Positions 16,790-25,907 are shown, counted from the stretch's first letter. The stretch is 47,954 bases of DNA from Actinomycetota bacterium (GCA_040905475.1 JBBDRM010000085.1:67959-115912); one strand, 5' to 3'. The notes: generated from the sequence alone by a model not told the origin. Translations and numbers: made by a program.

Positions 16790-18106
16790 CTACTTGAAGA
16801 TCGCCGGGTCTCCCTCGGGCAATAGGATCGTGAAGACGGTGTCGCCCGGCCGCGTCCGGATGACCTCGACGATGCATCCGTTGGTCAGGTCATCACCGCT
16901 CGGCGGGCTGTTGTGGCACCGGTCGAGCACGACCACCGTGCCGTTCGCGAGCACCTTGTAAAGGGGTTCGCCATTGCCGGGCGGACCCACGTTGGGACAT
17001 ATCGTCGTGTCACACGCGATGGTCACCGTCGTCAGCCCCTGCGCGTTGGCCGGCGGGATGAACGTCAGCAGGTTCGACTTGCAGGTGAAGCCCTCCGGGC
17101 AGGTCGTCTGCTCGTAGACCGTGAGCAAGCACGGGTGCTCGGGGCATTCGCCGGTGTCCACCTCCACCTTGCCGATCCAGTTGTCGCTCGAGCTCGCGTT
17201 GCTGAGGATGCCGCTGTTCCCGGTGCAAAGCTCGAACTCGCAGTCGCTCGACATCCCGGTGACGGCGAACGCTCCCGAGGTCGCCGACGTCACCGATGGA
17301 TCGCTCGTGGCGACGAGCGTATGACCCGTCACCGTGCCCACCGTCGTCTTGGTGGCCATCAGGCCATCGAACGTCGCAACGCCGTTCGACACGGCCACAG
17401 GACCGCCGCCGAACAACGTCGACGATCCGGGGTTGGCGCCGAGGGCCAGTGAAACCGTTCCGCTGAAGCCCGTGACCAGGTTGTTGCTCGCGTCCTCGAC
17501 GCGCACGGTCACGGCCGGCGTCATGGTGGCGCCGGAGATGACGTCGGTCGGCTGCTGCCCGAACGCCAGATGGACGGCCGCCGGTTCGCAGCCGCCGCTC
17601 ACCGTGAACGTCAGCGTGGAAGGACCGGTCACGATGTCGTTGCCTTGTCCGTTGAAGTTGTTGGACTGCTTCGCTTGCACGCCGAACGCGTACGCGCCTT
17701 CCGGACAGGGCGTCGTGGCGACGAACGTCACGGCCACCGACTCGCCCGGAGCGAGCTGGCTGCCGGAGGCCGAGCGCAGCTCGATCACCCCGCCGTTCAG
17801 CGTCGCGGTCCAGGACTTGCCGGACGGAGCGGAGCTGATCGTGGGGGTCCCGATCCCCGTGAAACCGGGGGGGATCGTGATGTTGGCCGATCCGACGGGG
17901 TGCTGGGAGGTCGGCAGGTTGGTGATGGTTACCGTCAACGAGGTGGCGGTCTGACCCGGCCCCCCGCCCGGCGCGATCGAGGCGTCGAACTCCTTCTTCA
18001 CGGGCCGAGCAAAGCCGGTCGTCGCCAGGGCCATCAGCGTAACAACGGCCACGGATACGGTCAGCGCGCGCAACGCGATGCTTCGATTATGGTCGGCCCC
18101 CGACAT
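16790..18106 (-). CDS. Secreted protein with Ig-like repeat and Cys-containing C-terminal domain (copy 1)
   Basis: A 438-residue predicted exported protein. Residues 1-34 form a signal peptide ending near TTGFA, followed by RPVKKEF. An N-terminal beta-rich domain (about 38-175) is followed by an Ig-like repeat (VHLAFGQQPTDVISG, about 177-290) and a Cys-rich C-terminal domain with ACDTTICP and a final LLPEGDPAIF. The N- and C-terminal domains match those of the protein at 27750, but the middle differs. It converges on the tandem-cyclase gene with a 5 bp gap. The start has AAGGGGGGTG upstream. Probably a cell-surface or extracellular protein of unknown role. Confidence 0.75.
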   Translation of the reverse strand: MSGADHNRSIALRALTVSVAVVTLMALATTGFARPVKKEFDASIAPGGGPGQTATSLTVTITNLPTSQHPVGSANITIPPGFTGIGTPTISSAPSGKSWTATLNGGVIELRSASGSQLAPGESVAVTFVATTPCPEGAYAFGVQAKQSNNFNGQGNDIVTGPSTLTFTVSGGCEPAAVHLAFGQQPTDVISGATMTPAVTVRVEDASNNLVTGFSGTVSLALGANPGSSTLFGGGPVAVSNGVATFDGLMATKTTVGTVTGHTLVATSDPSVTSATSGAFAVTGMSSDCEFELCTGNSGILSNASSSDNWIGKVEVDTGECPEHPCLLTVYEQTTCPEGFTCKSNLLTFIPPANAQGLTTVTIACDTTICPNVGPPGNGEPLYKVLANGTVVVLDRCHNSPPSGDDLTNGCIVEVIRTRPGDTVFTILLPEGDPAIFK

Positions 18107-18182
18107 GAGGCACCCCCCTTGATCGCTCGGCCCGGCGGGTTGCACCGGACCATCCCGAACACACCCGACGCCGGCCACGCGG

Positions 18183-18225
18183 GACCGGCACCCTTCTAGG
18201 TACCATGCGAGTATAGGTGCCGGTC
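18183..18225. promoter_or_regulatory. 10 bp inverted repeat, possible operator
   Basis: GACCGGCACC and its exact complement GGTGCCGGTC are separated by 23 bp in the divergent region between the secreted-protein gene and the decarboxylase-like gene. It could bind a regulator or form a stem. No cognate protein is suggested by the sequence. Confidence 0.35.
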
Positions 18226-18237
18226 AAATGTCGCGAG

Positions 18238-18253
18238 TAGCGCATTTGCGCTA
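18238..18253. promoter_or_regulatory. Palindrome TAGCGC-N4-GCGCTA, possible operator
   Basis: A perfect inverted repeat (TAGCGCATTTGCGCTA) sits 16 bp upstream of the GTG start of the acetoacetate-decarboxylase-like gene and just before its AAAAGGG ribosome-binding site, where a repressor would block expression. Confidence 0.35.
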
Positions 18254-18269
18254 GAAAAGGGACGAATCT

Positions 18270-19025
18270 GTGCCCTCAGTGGAAAAATACACTATCCAGG
18301 GACGGACCCTCTCGCTTCCGATCGAGGTGCGGTCGGCCCGCTCGGGAGCGGCCACCTTCGTCGTCCCCGCGGCCGCCGCGCAGGCCCTGATCGCCCCGAC
18401 CGGCCTCCAGGTGGCGGAGATGCGCCCGAGCAAGGCGATCGCGAGCATCGCATTCGTGAAGTACGAGGACACGGATCTGGATGCCTACAACGAGGTAGCC
18501 GTCGCGTTCCTCGTCCGGCTGCACGATGCGGAGCCGGCCCCGGCTCGGCGGAAGGCCCTGGAGGTCCTTCGCAACAAGACCGGCGTGTACATCCATCACC
18601 TCCCCGTGAACCAGGGCTTCACCCTCGAAGCCGGTCGAACGATCTGGGGTTATCCCAAGTTCATGGCCGACATCGACATCGACGAGCGACCCGGCGCGAC
18701 GACCTGCACGCTTCGCCACGATGGAGCACACGTGCTCACGCTCACGGTGAACAAGGGGATCCGACCCTGGCCGCGCGTCCCCAACCTCCCGACCTACACG
18801 TTCCTCGACGGCGTGTTGCGACGCACGCCGTGGGAGACCTCGGCCGACGGAACGCGCGGCCGCGTCGGCGGCGCGTCGGTGGTGCTCGGGGAACACCCGA
18901 TCGCCGACGAGCTCCGTTCGATCGGGCTCCCGAAGCGCGCGATGATCTCGACCACCGTCGAGCGGGTCGGTGCGCGTTTCGGCGCCGCCGAGGTGGTTCG
19001 TCCGCTCACCACAGCCGTTCGCTGA
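18270..19025 (+). CDS. Acetoacetate decarboxylase family protein
   Basis: A 251-residue protein of the ADC-like beta fold. The signature region EAGRTIWGYPKFMADI (about residues 121-136) carries a Lys where acetoacetate decarboxylases have their Schiff-base Lys. A second conserved region (LTLTVNKG) follows. Many family members are not true acetoacetate decarboxylases but aldolases/dehydratases or lipocalin-like binders, so the reaction is not assigned. The GTG start follows AAAAGGGACGAATCT. The SpoU-type methyltransferase gene begins 4 bp after the stop, which suggests a shared transcript, although the functions look unrelated. Confidence 0.75.
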   Translation: MPSVEKYTIQGRTLSLPIEVRSARSGAATFVVPAAAAQALIAPTGLQVAEMRPSKAIASIAFVKYEDTDLDAYNEVAVAFLVRLHDAEPAPARRKALEVLRNKTGVYIHHLPVNQGFTLEAGRTIWGYPKFMADIDIDERPGATTCTLRHDGAHVLTLTVNKGIRPWPRVPNLPTYTFLDGVLRRTPWETSADGTRGRVGGASVVLGEHPIADELRSIGLPKRAMISTTVERVGARFGAAEVVRPLTTAVR

Positions 19026-19029
19026 TGGT

Positions 19030-19647
19030 GTGACGCAGACCGGCGAGGAACGCGACGTAGGTGTCGGGCCGCATCCGCAGCCGTGGCCCGACGATCCCCG
19101 TTTCGATCCCGAGCTTCTCGCCGCAGGCGACCGTCGTAACGTCGTCGACCGGTATCGGTACTGGCGGCTCGAGGCGATCGTCGCCGACCTCGACACGCGG
19201 CGGCACCCGTTCCACGTGGCGATCGAGAACTGGCAGCACGACCGGAACATCGGAGCCGTCGTTCGCAACGCGAACGCCTTCCTCGCAGCCGAAGTGCACA
19301 TCGTCGGACGACGCAGCTGGAACCGCCGCGGCGCCATGGTCACCGAGCAGTACCAGCATCTGAGACATCACGAGAGCATCGGTCAGCTCGCGACGTGGGC
19401 CGCGACCAACCGGCTGCCGCTCATGGGCTTCGACAACGTGCCCGGCGCGGTGCCGATCGGCTCCGCCGATCTGCCCCGCGCCTGCGTCCTGCTGTTCGGG
19501 CAAGAAGGCCCCGGACTCTCCGACGAGGCACGCCGGATCTGCACGCAGCTTCTTTCGATCCCCCAGTTCGGCTCCACCCGCTCGATCAACGCCGGGGTGG
19601 CGTCGGGCATCGCGATGTTCGAGTGGATCCGGCGCCACGCCCGATAA
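19030..19647 (+). CDS. SpoU/TrmH-family RNA 2'-O-methyltransferase
   Basis: A knotted methyltransferase of about 205 residues that would methylate ribose 2'-OH in tRNA or rRNA. The three SPOUT motifs are present: motif 1 with NIGAVVRNANAF, motif 2 LLFGQEGPGLSDEA and motif 3 SIPQFGSTRSINAGVASGIA. Motif 3 includes the Asn and Ser of the SAM-binding knot. The GTG at 19030 lies 4 bp after the preceding stop but has no strong Shine-Dalgarno; a slightly later start cannot be excluded because the first 25 residues are not conserved. The RNA target cannot be told from sequence. Confidence 0.88.
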   Translation: MTQTGEERDVGVGPHPQPWPDDPRFDPELLAAGDRRNVVDRYRYWRLEAIVADLDTRRHPFHVAIENWQHDRNIGAVVRNANAFLAAEVHIVGRRSWNRRGAMVTEQYQHLRHHESIGQLATWAATNRLPLMGFDNVPGAVPIGSADLPRACVLLFGQEGPGLSDEARRICTQLLSIPQFGSTRSINAGVASGIAMFEWIRRHAR

Positions 19648-19667
19648 CGGGACAAAGCAGGAGCCCG

Positions 19668-21287
19668 GTGGGCCTCCGCCGAACCAAGCCACCGATGCGT
19701 CGCCTCGGCGTTCGCCCGCTCCTCGCTCTCGCTGCTCTGCTGGCCGTGGGGCTGGCGCCGCTGACCGCCCGGCCGGCCACGGGTCCGACCGACGTAGCCG
19801 GCGTCCCTGCCGCGCAGGTCGGTCAGCACGGCCCGCTCTCCGATTTCACGTCCGGGCCGCTCGAGCTCGTGGGGCATGCCGACATGACCCCTGCCGGCGC
19901 GACCGTCCCGCTCGGCAACCACGGCGCGGTCGCGCTGATCGATGACTGCGCGTACGTCGGCCGCTGGCACGACTACGCGGGCGTCAACGCGATCCAGATC
20001 GTCGACGTCTCGAACCCCACGAGCCCCGCCGTGGTCGGCGGCGTGCCGGGCTCAAACCTCGAGGGCGCGGTCCTCGAGGGCGCGGTCGCGCGCGAGATCC
20101 GCGCGATCGATCTGCCGAGCGGCTTCGAGATGCTCACGGTGCTGACGTTCTCGAAGTTCACGGATCAAGGCATCCTGGAGCCGGGCTTGAACGCGCTTCA
20201 TTTCTATACGTTCCCGAGCGGCGACTGCACGCAGCCGGTGCTCGCGGGAACCTTCCAGCTCCGCAACTTCCGGCCGCACGAGTTCTTCCAGTGGATCGAT
20301 CCGGACCCGGCGCACAACGTCGACGGGCATCCGCGCATCCTCGAGTACATCACGACACCGCTGGGCGGCACCGACGTCCTCGTCGTCGATGCGTCGAAGC
20401 CGTCGGCCGCCAAGATCACGGGTCTCTGGGTATCGGGCATCCCCCTGCTCAGCCTCCGTGAGCGCAACCTCGATCCCGCGCTTCCGATCGGGCTCGGCGC
20501 CTACACGCACTCGATCTCGCTGTCTGCGGACGGGCGAAGGGCGTACATCTCGCACTGGGACGGCGGCTTCTTCACCATGGACACGAGCGACTTCGCGGCG
20601 CGCAAGCTGCTAGCGTTCTTCAAGCCGGTCGGCCTAGCGAGCCTCCCGATCCCCTATCCGCTGAGCCAGTTCGGCAATACGCACAGCGCGGTTGTCGCGG
20701 CCGGTTCGCCGACGGCCGTCGTGGGAGACGAGATCTACGTCACGACCGATGGATGTCCGTTCGGCTGGCTGCGGACCTTCGACACCGGCTCCGCTACGAA
20801 GCGCCCGAAGCAGGTCGGCGAGTTCCGGCTCGCGGAGAATCAAGCGACGAACTGCGCCGCCGAAGGCCTCTCCGCGTCTCGGAACGCGGCGGGCTTGCCG
20901 CTCGACGGAACCTTCACGATGCACAACCAGACGGTTGCCGGGAGCTTCGTGGTGACGTCGTGGTACGGCGGCGGGCTGCGCGTGATCGACGTGTCGAACC
21001 GGGTCGAGCCCACGGAGGTGGCGGCCTTCGTTCCGGAGCCGCTCGCCGAGATCTCGAGCATCCCCGACACCCCCGCCCCCCCATACGGCAAGACGGAGTC
21101 CGTCGACGACGACTGGTGGGTCTCGACCTGGTCGTATCCGATCATCCGGGACGGCCTGATCTACGTCGCCGACGTCCGCAACGGCCTCTACATCCTGCGC
21201 GCGACCCCCGGCTCCCCGCTCGGCGCGGCGATCGACGGCATCGCGTTCCTCGAAGGCAACTCGAACCTCGGCAACTTCCTCGACTGA
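19668..21287 (+). CDS. Secreted LVIVD-repeat beta-propeller-like protein
   Basis: A 539-residue exported protein. The signal peptide has a basic start (RRLGVRPLL) and a hydrophobic core ending near LAPLTA. Repeats of the LVIVD type follow, for example AVALIDDCAYVGR...IQIVDVSNPTSP near residue 80 and GGLRVIDVSNRVEP near residue 440, consistent with a surface propeller. The GTG at 19668 is preferred because AGGAG lies 4 bp upstream; the ATG at 19695 has no ribosome-binding site but would still leave a signal peptide. Function unknown: LVIVD proteins are mostly uncharacterised envelope or extracellular proteins. Confidence 0.8.
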   Translation: MGLRRTKPPMRRLGVRPLLALAALLAVGLAPLTARPATGPTDVAGVPAAQVGQHGPLSDFTSGPLELVGHADMTPAGATVPLGNHGAVALIDDCAYVGRWHDYAGVNAIQIVDVSNPTSPAVVGGVPGSNLEGAVLEGAVAREIRAIDLPSGFEMLTVLTFSKFTDQGILEPGLNALHFYTFPSGDCTQPVLAGTFQLRNFRPHEFFQWIDPDPAHNVDGHPRILEYITTPLGGTDVLVVDASKPSAAKITGLWVSGIPLLSLRERNLDPALPIGLGAYTHSISLSADGRRAYISHWDGGFFTMDTSDFAARKLLAFFKPVGLASLPIPYPLSQFGNTHSAVVAAGSPTAVVGDEIYVTTDGCPFGWLRTFDTGSATKRPKQVGEFRLAENQATNCAAEGLSASRNAAGLPLDGTFTMHNQTVAGSFVVTSWYGGGLRVIDVSNRVEPTEVAAFVPEPLAEISSIPDTPAPPYGKTESVDDDWWVSTWSYPIIRDGLIYVADVRNGLYILRATPGSPLGAAIDGIAFLEGNSNLGNFLD

Positions 21288-21298
21288 GCGCGGGACGC

Positions 21299-22360
21299 CT
21301 AGCCGAGCCGTTTCAGGGTCTCCTCGGCCTCGCGCACGATCCGTCCGATGAGCTCGTCGACGCTCGGAAGATCCTCGATCACGCCGACGACCTGACCGCT
21401 CGCCATCACGCCGTAACGGAGGTCGCCCTCGACCATCGCGGCGCGCAGCATCATCGGCGTGTTCGCCGCCATCAGGACCTGCGCCCAGGTGAGCTCGTGG
21501 GTCTTGCGCCTCGCGATCCCTTCCCGCAGCATCGCGCGGAGCGGCGTTCCGGTGAGACGCCGGAACTCGAGCGCGTTCCGCAACGCCCGGAACAAACCTG
21601 TGGTCGCACCGCTCCGCTCGAGCTGCTCGACGAATGCGGTCCGGAGCACGCGGTGAGGGACGCCGTCGACCTTCGTCGTCACGACGGTGTCGGTTACCTC
21701 CTTCGACAGATAGAACGCCTTGACGGCTTCGGACACCGGTGACTCCTTCGTCAGAAGGAACCGCGTGCCCATGGCGATCCCCTCGGCTCCATAGCTGAGC
21801 GCCGCGACGAGCCCACGGCCGTCGAAGAAGCCGCCGGCGGCGATCACCGGCACCGATCCGCCGAGCGCGTCCACGACCTGCGGCAGGACCAGCGAGGTGG
21901 GCACGGGTCCTGTATGGCCCCCACCTTCCCCGCCCTGCACGAGGACCGCGTCGACGCCCATCAACGCGACCTTCTCCGCGTGCCGGCGAGCGCCGATCGA
22001 TGGGACGACGAGCACACCGCCGCGGCGCAGCCGGTCCATGACCTCGGCGCGCGGCGCCATCGCGAACGAGGCGACGCGCACGCCCTCGGCCGCCAGCAGG
22101 TCTGCGCGCTCCATCACGTCGGGTTGGTCCGCGCGCATGTTCACGCCGAACGGCTTGGCCGTCAGCGCCTTGGTCTCTTTGATCGCGGTGCCGAGCTGGT
22201 CCAGGTCCATGGTCGCCGCGCCGAGGATCCCGAAGCCGCCGGCGTTGGACGTCGCCCCGACGAGCGCCGGGCCGGCGACCCAGCCCATCCCCGTCTGGAC
22301 GATCGGATGCTCGACACCGAGCAGCTCGCAGACCCGCGTCCGCAGCGCGGGATGGGTCAC
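21299..22360 (-). CDS. ipdC: Flavin-dependent IpdC-like oxidoreductase (nitronate monooxygenase family)
   Basis: A 353-residue FMN TIM-barrel enzyme with the nitronate monooxygenase/2-nitropropane dioxygenase features: the N-terminal PIVQTGMGWVAGP, GGEGGGHTG and the phosphate-binding AAGGFFDGRG. In mycobacteria IpdC acts in degradation of steroid rings C and D. The assignment rests on family plus gene order, because echA20, ipdA and ipdB precede it as in Mycobacterium tuberculosis Rv3550-Rv3553. The GTG start overlaps the stop of ipdB by GTGA. Without the neighbours it would be called only nitronate monooxygenase-like. Confidence 0.85.
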   Translation of the reverse strand: MTHPALRTRVCELLGVEHPIVQTGMGWVAGPALVGATSNAGGFGILGAATMDLDQLGTAIKETKALTAKPFGVNMRADQPDVMERADLLAAEGVRVASFAMAPRAEVMDRLRRGGVLVVPSIGARRHAEKVALMGVDAVLVQGGEGGGHTGPVPTSLVLPQVVDALGGSVPVIAAGGFFDGRGLVAALSYGAEGIAMGTRFLLTKESPVSEAVKAFYLSKEVTDTVVTTKVDGVPHRVLRTAFVEQLERSGATTGLFRALRNALEFRRLTGTPLRAMLREGIARRKTHELTWAQVLMAANTPMMLRAAMVEGDLRYGVMASGQVVGVIEDLPSVDELIGRIVREAEETLKRLG

Positions 22361-23085
22361 GGCTTGACCTCGGTCTTGCGGAGGTCGCCCGGGTCGAGCA
22401 CCTCCCGGATCAGGCTCAGCTCCTCAGGGGTGGGAGCCCGCGTTTCCGGCAGGTCGTCGGGGACGACCGGCGAGAATCCGGTGTTCGCGAGCACCTCGTC
22501 GATCGTCACACCGGGATGAAGCGAGCGAACCCGCATCGCTCCGTCCGACGTTTCGAAGTCGAAGACACACAGGTTGGTCACGACCCGGCGGAGGTCGGCG
22601 GCGCCGCGGTTGGTTCCGACGCCCGATATCACGTCCACGCGCTCAACGAACGTCCGGGCGCTGTGATTCTGGATCCAGTACGAGGTTGCGTGATTGATCG
22701 TGTTTCCCGGCGCGCCTCGCACGCCGATCAGCTGCACCTTCGGTCGGGCGTGATCCCCGAGCGCCGAGATGTTCTGGTTGCCGTGGAGATCGATCTGCGT
22801 CGCGCCCATCATCACGTGTCGCCGCCCGGCCCACACCAGATCGAACACGGCCCTGAACGGCACCCAGCCTTCGACCGTTTTCGCGTCGGAGCCGATCGGA
22901 AGGTCGTTCGCGACGAGGAGCGCTTCGCCGTCGGAGATCAACAGATTGGGCTCGAAGGTCGCGCGAGCGAGCCGCACGCCGAGCGTGGGGATCACGCCGA
23001 ATGCGCTCGCGAGCACGGCTCCATCGCCCCGCCACGACTCGGCGCAGGCTACGACGCAGACTTCGTCGCGAGTGGCGTCGCTCAC
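22357..23085 (-). CDS. ipdB: IpdB-like CoA-transferase-family beta subunit
   Basis: A 242-residue protein of the CoA-transferase family I beta fold. It would pair with the product of the upstream gene as IpdAB, which in mycobacteria acts as a hydrolase that opens the last steroid ring (ring C) of the COCHEA-CoA intermediate. Conserved stretches include NLLISDGEALLVAND, MMGATQIDLHGNQN and GAPGNTINHAT. The GTG start at 23085 overlaps the ipdA stop by GTGA, and the stop overlaps the next GTG in the same way. The length is close to that of mycobacterial IpdB. Confidence 0.87.
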   Translation of the reverse strand: MSDATRDEVCVVACAESWRGDGAVLASAFGVIPTLGVRLARATFEPNLLISDGEALLVANDLPIGSDAKTVEGWVPFRAVFDLVWAGRRHVMMGATQIDLHGNQNISALGDHARPKVQLIGVRGAPGNTINHATSYWIQNHSARTFVERVDVISGVGTNRGAADLRRVVTNLCVFDFETSDGAMRVRSLHPGVTIDEVLANTGFSPVVPDDLPETRAPTPEELSLIREVLDPGDLRKTEVKP

Positions 23086-23930
23086 GAGTCCACCACGGCT
23101 CGGTAATCCTCGTCGCTCACGTCGACGAATCGCTTTCGGTAAGCGCTCCAGGCGTCCGAGTCGGCGGCCGCGCCCGCGTACTCCTTCAGCCACCGGCCCG
23201 GCACCGGGTAGTCCGGCTCGCACGAGGTGAAGTGCGCGCCGAGAGGAACCTCGACGATGCCGTCGACCATCGTGCGATTGATCCGCAGCGTGTGGACCGA
23301 TCCCTCGCTCAGCAGATCCTCGGTCTCGACCAGGCGCTCGCACGTGACGAACCGCCGTTCCGCGGCGCTCAGGAACAGGTCGTCGAAGTAGAGATCGGGC
23401 CCGAGGAACTGGGCGTTGCCGCGCCGGTCGCCGCGGTTCAGGTGGACGAACGCGGCATCGAGCCGCAGCGGCGGCAGGGCGACGACCTCCTCCTCGCCGT
23501 AGGGAGAGCGCACGGTCTTCAGCGTCGGGTTGATCCGCATCACGTCGGACCCGAGCCCGGCACGCGTGGGAAGGAACGGCACGCGCCACGACGCCGCGAG
23601 GAGCGAAAGGTAGAACATCCCCTCGTCCATCTCGGTCGCCTCGACGGCGCCGGATTCGCGCGCGGCCCGGAAGTGGGGGTCGAGCGGGATGCTGTCGAGC
23701 GTCACGAAGCCGAACACGACGCGCTTCACCTTCCCGGCGGCGCACAGCATGCCGACGTCGGGTCCGCCGTACGATGCGATGGTTAGGTCCTTTACGGGGG
23801 AACGCGCGATCGCGCGGATCACCGCCATCGGCTTACGGCGCGAGCCCCAGCCGCCGAAGCCGATCGTCATCCCGTCGCGCAGCTCGGCGACGGCCTCGTC
23901 GATCGTGGTGCGCAGGTCCGGTGCGGTCAC
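23082..23930 (-). CDS. ipdA: IpdA-like CoA-transferase-family alpha subunit
   Basis: A 282-residue CoA-transferase family I alpha subunit. Family features are the glycine-rich GMTIGFGGWGSRRKP near the N-terminus, the TEMDEGMF region and RAGLGSDVM. With IpdB it forms the presumed ring-C-opening hydrolase. The frame is open far upstream, but the GTG at 23930, overlapping the echA20 stop by GTGA, gives the expected family length. The position between echA20 and ipdB matches the mycobacterial cluster. Confidence 0.87.
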   Translation of the reverse strand: MTAPDLRTTIDEAVAELRDGMTIGFGGWGSRRKPMAVIRAIARSPVKDLTIASYGGPDVGMLCAAGKVKRVVFGFVTLDSIPLDPHFRAARESGAVEATEMDEGMFYLSLLAASWRVPFLPTRAGLGSDVMRINPTLKTVRSPYGEEEVVALPPLRLDAAFVHLNRGDRRGNAQFLGPDLYFDDLFLSAAERRFVTCERLVETEDLLSEGSVHTLRINRTMVDGIVEVPLGAHFTSCEPDYPVPGRWLKEYAGAAADSDAWSAYRKRFVDVSDEDYRAVVDS

Positions 23931-24679
23931 CGGTCGAACCGCGCCTCGCGCTTGTCGATGAACGCCCGGCGCGCCTCGTCGGAGACGCCGGAGAGGTTCA
24001 GCTCGAAGGTGAAGCCTTGCTCGAACCGGTAGGAGCGCTTCACGTCGACGGGGTCGATGCCGTTGAGCGACTCCTTCGCTCGGCGGATGATCGTCGGAGA
24101 CTTCTCCGCGATCGTCGCGGCCAGCTCGCGCGCCGCCTTCGTCAGATCTCCCGCCGCGACGACCTTGTAGACCGAGCCGTACGCATGCAGCTCGTCGGCG
24201 CTCGCCTCCTCCCCCGTGTAGACCATCGCGCGCATCCGGTGCTGCGGCACGAGTCGCGCCAGATGGGTCGCGGCGCCGAGCGCGCCGCGGTCGACCTCGG
24301 GTAGCCCGAACGTCGCGTTGCTCGAGGCGATGACGATGTCGGCGTTGCCGGCGATCCCGATGCCGCCGCCGAGGCAGAAGCCGTGGACCGCCGCGATCAC
24401 CGGGACCGCGCACTCGTACACGGCCGCGAACGCCTCGTAGCAACCGCGGTTCACCCCGACGATCGCTTGCGGGTCGGCCTGAAGCTCCTTGATGTCGACC
24501 CCGGCGCAGAAGCCGCGCCCCTCGGCGCGGACGATGACCACGCGGACCTCCGGGTCGGCGCCGGCCGAGCGCACGAGGTCGGCGAGCTCGAACCAGCCGG
24601 CGACCGGCAGCGCGTTGACGGGAGGAACGTCGATGACGACCTCGGCTAAACCGTCGGCGACGCTACGCGTGATGGGCAC
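23927..24679 (-). CDS. echA20: EchA20-like enoyl-CoA hydratase/hydrolase
   Basis: A 250-residue crotonase-fold protein. Oxyanion-hole regions are visible as GRGFCAGVDIKELQ and GFCLGGGIGIAGNADI, and the usual crotonase Glu region is FGLPEVDRGALG. In M. tuberculosis EchA20 opens ring D of the steroid nucleus by retro-Dieckmann-type hydrolysis; the same role is inferred here from the next three genes. The GTG start at 24679 is preceded by CCGGGG. A perfect 17 bp palindrome lies 13-30 bp upstream of it and probably controls the whole four-gene operon. Confidence 0.85.
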   Translation of the reverse strand: MPITRSVADGLAEVVIDVPPVNALPVAGWFELADLVRSAGADPEVRVVIVRAEGRGFCAGVDIKELQADPQAIVGVNRGCYEAFAAVYECAVPVIAAVHGFCLGGGIGIAGNADIVIASSNATFGLPEVDRGALGAATHLARLVPQHRMRAMVYTGEEASADELHAYGSVYKVVAAGDLTKAARELAATIAEKSPTIIRRAKESLNGIDPVDVKRSYRFEQGFTFELNLSGVSDEARRAFIDKREARFDR

Positions 24680-24692
24680 CTGGACCCCGGTT

Positions 24693-24709
24693 TCTGACGA
24701 CCCGTCAGA
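24693..24709. promoter_or_regulatory. Operator palindrome TCTGACG-N3-CGTCAGA (steroid operon)
   Basis: A perfect 7-3-7 inverted repeat just upstream of echA20. The identical 17 bp sequence, in opposite orientation, lies at 46434-46450 before the acyl-CoA dehydrogenase/racemase operon. This form is typical of TetR-family operators; it does not match the known KstR or KstR2 boxes. Confidence 0.7.
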
Positions 24710-24752
24710 TATTCAGGCTAGCCGATGGTTCTCCGACCCGCTAGTGACTGCG

Positions 24753-25859
24753 TCAGCGCAGCAGCCGGATGACGACGTCAACGGCGACGGTCGCCAGGAA
24801 GATCGCGGCGTACGCGAGCGCTCGCCACCCGGCGAGCGGCCTCGGAACCCGGAGACCTTCACCGGTCACATCCTCGGCGGTGATGGGGCGAACAACCTGC
24901 CATGAACCGAAAACGTCACCCACTTCCGCTGAGTGCCTGACGCGGAGCATGAGACCTCGCACGGGACGTCCGCCGCGGAACAGCGCGCAGCGTGACATCG
25001 CGGGAGACAGGTCGAGCCACCACGGCGGCCGGGGTGTGCCCACCGACTCGTGGAAGAGGACCGCTACGTTCGGTACGTCGCCCGCGCCGTTACGCAGGAA
25101 CGGCAGCGACGATCCGTGAGCGCTCCAGAGGAACGCAGGCCGTCCGAGACCGAGGGCCTCCTCGGCGCGCCTGCCGTCCGCCCAGCCGACGCTGCCGGGA
25201 TCGTCGTGTGCATATCCCTCGTCCGGACGCTCGACGATCACCCCCGGAGACGGGTCGGCGCCGGGACGTCCGAGGGAGCCGAAGTCGTCCCAGGGCGCGG
25301 CCGGCCAGTTGTCCAGCGCGTCGGCGAAGACGTTCGCGGGCAGCCCTCCCTCGACCGGGAACCGCTCGTTGTTCGTGAACGGCAGGAACGGGGCGTCGTC
25401 GATCGACACCGCGCGGACAGAGGAACGCGGTACGACGAGCGGCTCCTTGAACGTGTGATACGCGAACTCGAGATGATCATCATGGATCGTAAGGCCGGTC
25501 GGGCGCGAGGCTCGACGGAAGCTGACTACGGCGACCACGACGCCCCCCACGGCGATCGTTCCCCCGAGTAGGACGGCGACGAAGACCTCTGCAGCGTCGG
25601 GAGGATCGCCGAACGAAAACACGAACGAGGCCAGAAGGAGCAAGCCGGTTGCTGCGAAGCCGCACACGAGAGCTCCGGCGCCGTACAGCATCGCCCAAGC
25701 CCGCTGCGACGCGCGCGCGCCCTCGTCGGCGAAGCGGATGTGCCTCGATGCCCGATCGGAGCCTGCCCGCGGAAGCGGGGACGGCCGGGCCGGCGCTCCC
25801 GTGCTGGACGCGAAATAGGGGGCATCCCAAGCGTTCCAGGCTCGCCTGTCCTCACTCAT
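24753..25859 (-). CDS. Uncharacterised membrane protein
   Basis: A 368-residue protein with two hydrophobic helices near residues 53-80 and 92-112 (LLASFVFSF, TIAVGGVVVAVVSF). A large soluble part rich in Trp and Pro follows (about 115-345), then one C-terminal helix (AYAAIFLATVAVDVVIRL). The segment directly after the second helix (LTIHDDHLEFAYHTFKEPLVVPRSSVRAVSIDD) looks like the start of a PH-like domain of the kind found in bacterial membrane proteins. No catalytic motif is visible. It is on the same strand as echA20 but ends 43 bp before the shared operator, so it is probably a separate unit. Confidence 0.65.
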   Translation of the reverse strand: MSEDRRAWNAWDAPYFASSTGAPARPSPLPRAGSDRASRHIRFADEGARASQRAWAMLYGAGALVCGFAATGLLLLASFVFSFGDPPDAAEVFVAVLLGGTIAVGGVVVAVVSFRRASRPTGLTIHDDHLEFAYHTFKEPLVVPRSSVRAVSIDDAPFLPFTNNERFPVEGGLPANVFADALDNWPAAPWDDFGSLGRPGADPSPGVIVERPDEGYAHDDPGSVGWADGRRAEEALGLGRPAFLWSAHGSSLPFLRNGAGDVPNVAVLFHESVGTPRPPWWLDLSPAMSRCALFRGGRPVRGLMLRVRHSAEVGDVFGSWQVVRPITAEDVTGEGLRVPRPLAGWRALAYAAIFLATVAVDVVIRLLR

Positions 25860-25907
25860 CCCTTCTGTGTTCGGGCGGGCGGCCCCCGGGATTGAGCTGG
25901 TTCCTGG

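Noticed and set aside
22357-24443. Long minus-strand frames extending ipdB and ipdA upstream into the preceding genes
   Set aside because: The GTGA-overlapping starts at 23085 and 23930 give family-length proteins, and the extensions are low-complexity Arg/Gly-rich sequence.
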